From CAZXVW01 sp964644025 (GTDB lineage Bacteria > Acidobacteriota > Terriglobia > Bryobacterales > Bryobacteraceae): a stretch of 15,367 nucleotides of DNA. Shown one piece after another: positions 13,513 through 15,367 of this stretch. The stretch covers positions 1 through 15,367 of the forward strand of contig CAZXVW010000105.1 of the NCBI GenBank assembly GCA_964644025.1, in the 5' to 3' direction. Within the stretch, counting starts at the first letter, position 1, and each line of letters starts with the position of its first letter. The position numbers and the translations under genes were made by a program. The notes beneath the pieces are model-generated. The model made no database searches. It saw only the letters and a program-made list of their open reading frames with translations, and was not told the DNA's origin.

Positions 13513-15087
13513 ATGAAGTCGGAATTGAGCGCCAGCGCGCCCGGCGTCCCCCTGGGCGTGCCCGAGCTCGCGGTCATTCTCGCCGCCGGGAGAGGCTCGC
13601 GCCTGAGCAGCCGGCGCCGCGGAACGCCGAAACCGCTAGTTCGTCTGCTCGGACTGTCCCTGATTGAACGGGCGATGGTCACCTGTGCCGAAGCCGGCGT
13701 TCGCAAGTTCGTTGTCGTGCTGGGCTACCGGGCCGGCGAGGTCCGCAACCACCTGGAAGCGGTCGCGGCGCGCCGCGGCTATCAGGTCGAATATGTCATC
13801 GCCCCAGACTGGCCCGTCGGCAACGGCGCCAGCGCCCGGGCAGCGGCGCAGAAAGCCGGCCGCGGCCCCTTCCTGCTGATGATGGCTGACCACGCCGTCG
13901 AGGCGGCGCTGCTGGATCGCCTCTTGCAGGCACCGCTTCGTCAGGGTGAGGTCTGTCTGGCCGTTGATCGCAATAAGCAGGCGGTACCGGATCCGAAAGA
14001 TGTCACCAAGGTCGTCCTCTCCGGCCAGCGGATCCTCGAAATCGGCAAGAACCTGGAGCGCTGGGACGCCGCCGACACCGGTGTCTTCCTGTGCACCACC
14101 GCGTTGTTTACCGCGCTCGAGCAAACCCGGGCGGCCACCCTGTCGGAGGCAATGAACTGGCTGGCCCGGCAAGGCCGGCTGCGGGCCGCCGACGTCACCG
14201 GCAGCCGGTGGGTCGACGTCGACACTCCCGCAACCCATCGGGAGGCCCGGCGCCGGTTGCTCGCGGGATTGGGCAAGGGCAATGAAGATGGATTCATCGC
14301 GCAATACATCAACCGCCCGGTTTCCACCCGGATTTCAGCCGTGCTGGCCTCGACCCCGGCCACTCCGAACCACGTCACCGTAGCCAGTTTCCTGCTGTGC
14401 GCGATCGGCGCGGCGCTACTGGCGCTGGGGGCGGGTGCGGCCATCCTGGCCGGCGCCGTGCTTGTCCAGTTCGGCTCCATCGTCGACGGCTGCGACGGGG
14501 AAATCGCCCGCCTGAAACATCTCGCTTCACCCCGCGGCGCCTGGCTGGATACTATGCTGGACCGTTACGCCGATATCCTCGTGGCGCTGGCCATCACTTA
14601 TAGTTACGCGAGCGCCGAGCCGGCCGCATGGGTCTGGATGGCCGGCTTTCTCGCCGCCTGGGGCTTCACCCTGGCCAGCTACGTAACCAAGGAGTTCATC
14701 CTCCGCTGTGGATTCTCCTACCCGAACGACCTGCTGAACCGCCTTAAGCGCCGCGACCTCCGTCTGTTCGTCATCGCCGCGGGCGCGGCCGCCGGCGCCG
14801 GGTTTGAGACCCTGCTCGCCATGGGCCTGCTGAGCCACGCCTGCATTATCGGCATCGTCATCCGGGGATGGAGCGTTACTTCCCAGCTCCCCCGCTCCCG
14901 GGTGCTGGCAACCGCCCGGCCGCGCACGTTGCCCTCGCCGGGCGGCGCCCCGGCCGTCCTGCCTGGCGCGGATATGCCTCCGCTCAACCCGCCTGTTACC
15001 AGTTACACCGGTTCGGGCACTTCCAGTACCCCCGCGGAAGCCGCCCGTCCGGATGCGGACGCGGCGACCATCTCTCACCGCAAGTGA
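13513..15087 (+). CDS. Bifunctional nucleotidyltransferase / CDP-alcohol phosphotransferase (IPCT-DIPPS-like fusion)
   Basis: A 524-aa membrane protein made of two enzymes. Residues about 18-255 are a sugar-nucleotidyltransferase-type domain: LAVILAAGRGSRL (19-31), PKPL (39-42), LIERAM (50-55), MMADH (123-127) for the metal site, and DVDTP (235-239). Residues about 265-460 are a CDP-alcohol phosphotransferase with the complete signature D328-G-x2-A-R-x8-G342-x3-D346-x3-D350, preceded by D325, and several membrane helices. The same domain order occurs in the CTP:inositol-1-phosphate cytidylyltransferase / di-myo-inositol-phosphate-phosphate synthase of thermophiles, which makes the CDP-alcohol and then uses it. 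The substrate here is inferred, not shown; a phosphoinositide-type lipid is also possible. The last 65 residues are Pro/Thr/Ser/Ala-rich and probably disordered. ATG 13513 has no good ribosome binding site and may be coupled to the short ORF ending at 13503. Its 3' end overlaps the zinc-ribbon gene. Confidence 0.85.
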   Translation: MKSELSASAPGVPLGVPELAVILAAGRGSRLSSRRRGTPKPLVRLLGLSLIERAMVTCAEAGVRKFVVVLGYRAGEVRNHLEAVAARRGYQVEYVIAPDWPVGNGASARAAAQKAGRGPFLLMMADHAVEAALLDRLLQAPLRQGEVCLAVDRNKQAVPDPKDVTKVVLSGQRILEIGKNLERWDAADTGVFLCTTALFTALEQTRAATLSEAMNWLARQGRLRAADVTGSRWVDVDTPATHREARRRLLAGLGKGNEDGFIAQYINRPVSTRISAVLASTPATPNHVTVASFLLCAIGAALLALGAGAAILAGAVLVQFGSIVDGCDGEIARLKHLASPRGAWLDTMLDRYADILVALAITYSYASAEPAAWVWMAGFLAAWGFTLASYVTKEFILRCGFSYPNDLLNRLKRRDLRLFVIAAGAAAGAGFETLLAMGLLSHACIIGIVIRGWSVTSQLPRSRVLATARPRTLPSPGGAPAVLPGADMPPLNPPVTSYTGSGTSSTPAEAARPDADAATISHRK

Positions 15088-15202
15088 GACATTGGAGCTC
15101 GAGGTCGTACCGGTTCAGAATCTGAACGCCCAGCTTCGCCAGTTGCGGCCCGCTCATCAACCGGTCCGAAACGGGCGGGACTCGCTGTTGCGTCATCATC
15201 AT
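14996..15202 (-). CDS. Small zinc-ribbon protein
   Basis: A 68-aa soluble protein ending in a four-cysteine zinc site: LQCLTCGERWSP, then GRLPRGYWKCPNRCNW, that is C-x2-C and C-x3-C about 20 residues apart, with tryptophans beside each knuckle. The pattern reminds me of small acidobacterial proteins of unknown role. The N-terminal MMMTQQRVPPVSDRL and QLAKLGVQILNRYDLEL are helical or flexible. The start at 15202 is chosen because GGAGG lies 6 bp before it; ATG 15217 is also open but has no ribosome binding site. Its last 92 bp are antisense to the C-terminal tail of the fusion gene. The cysteine arrangement is the main reason to believe this frame rather than the opposite one in 15088-15202. 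Nucleic acid or protein binding is likely but unproven. Confidence 0.68.
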   Translation of the reverse strand: MMMTQQRVPPVSDRLMSGPQLAKLGVQILNRYDLELQCLTCGERWSPRPHPDGRLPRGYWKCPNRCNW

Positions 15203-15343
15203 GGCCTGTTCCTCCATGGATGCCAGCCGGCGCCGGCCTGTGGGCCGGGATGCGCCGGAGTCTGCCTTTATTGTAAGGCGAACGCCCGCCGCTGCCCAGA
15301 CCCATTTGGTGGCGCGGCCGTAATCCGCCCGTAAGGTGGCGCC

Positions 15344-15367
15344 GGGGGTTGAAGGGGGCTTCGACTG
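15344..15367 (+). ncRNA. ssrA: Probable 5' end of tmRNA (cut by window edge)
   Basis: The last 24 bases begin GGGGG and contain GGCTTCGAC, which matches the conserved start of tmRNA (a G-run pairing with the 3' tRNA-like end, then GG-N-TTCGAC of the tRNA-like domain). tmRNA rescues stalled ribosomes. A TAAGGT at 15332-15337, six bases before the G-run, is a possible -10 box, with TTGGTG at 15306-15311 a poorly spaced -35. The rest of the gene, including the tag reading frame, lies outside the window. Confidence 0.5.

Noticed and set aside
1..15367. Mobile elements, CRISPR arrays, tRNA and rRNA genes
   Set aside because: No transposase or integrase motifs, no regularly spaced direct repeats, and no complete tRNA- or rRNA-like sequence were seen; only the partial tmRNA start at the right edge.

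Overview
The window is GC-rich (roughly 60-65% by eye) and densely packed. It looks like a chromosomal segment of an acidobacterium of the Solibacter/Bryobacter type. That placement is an inference from several small protein types that I associate with that group (a YRPMERLLSEDD-type membrane protein, a 7-helix membrane protein, a 152-aa cytosolic protein and a zinc-ribbon protein ending in a GYWKCPN-type motif). It also fits the Tat-exported Gfo/Idh/MocA oxidoreductase and the exported M14 peptidase. There are no insertion sequences, phage genes, CRISPR arrays or complete RNA genes.

Layout. 1-859 (-): N-terminal part of the ATP-dependent helicase HrpB, cut by the left edge. 885-2063 (+): class V alanine/serine-glyoxylate-type aminotransferase. 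2099-2488 (+): small exported ABM-fold protein. 2548-3537 (-): FabH, with a hairpin-rich convergent gap before it. 3583-4308 (+): SprT-like zinc metalloprotein. 4309-4447: convergent gap in which I see no gene or clear terminator. 4448-7520: an accessory block that looks more AT-rich between its genes. It holds a leftward gene set (40-aa secreted CxxC peptide, 7-helix membrane protein, membrane-anchored helical protein), a divergent 152-aa protein, and an XRE/S24-like regulator convergent with it. 7685-9093 (+): ubiX and pheA, overlapping by ATGA. 9150-11798 (+): exported M14 carboxypeptidase-like protein. 11826-13130 (-): exported Gfo/Idh/MocA oxidoreductase. 13131-13512: divergent regulatory region plus a short leader ORF. 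13513-15087 (+): nucleotidyltransferase/CDP-alcohol phosphotransferase fusion. 14996-15202 (-): zinc-ribbon protein overlapping the fusion gene tail to tail. 15344-15367 (+): probable first bases of tmRNA.

Most genes are ordinary core metabolism (fatty acid initiation, phenylalanine synthesis, prenyl-FMN synthesis, glyoxylate/amino acid metabolism). The most interesting part is 4448-7660. A near-identical 18-bp dyad (15 of 18 positions shared) lies in front of the secreted-peptide gene and in front of the XRE regulator. This suggests one regulon linking a secreted cysteine peptide, two membrane proteins, a 152-aa protein of unknown function and a LexA-fold regulator that appears to lack its self-cleavage lysine. 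A second point of interest is the IPCT/DIPPS-like fusion, which is preceded by a short ORF with a strong ribosome binding site and a perfect hairpin.
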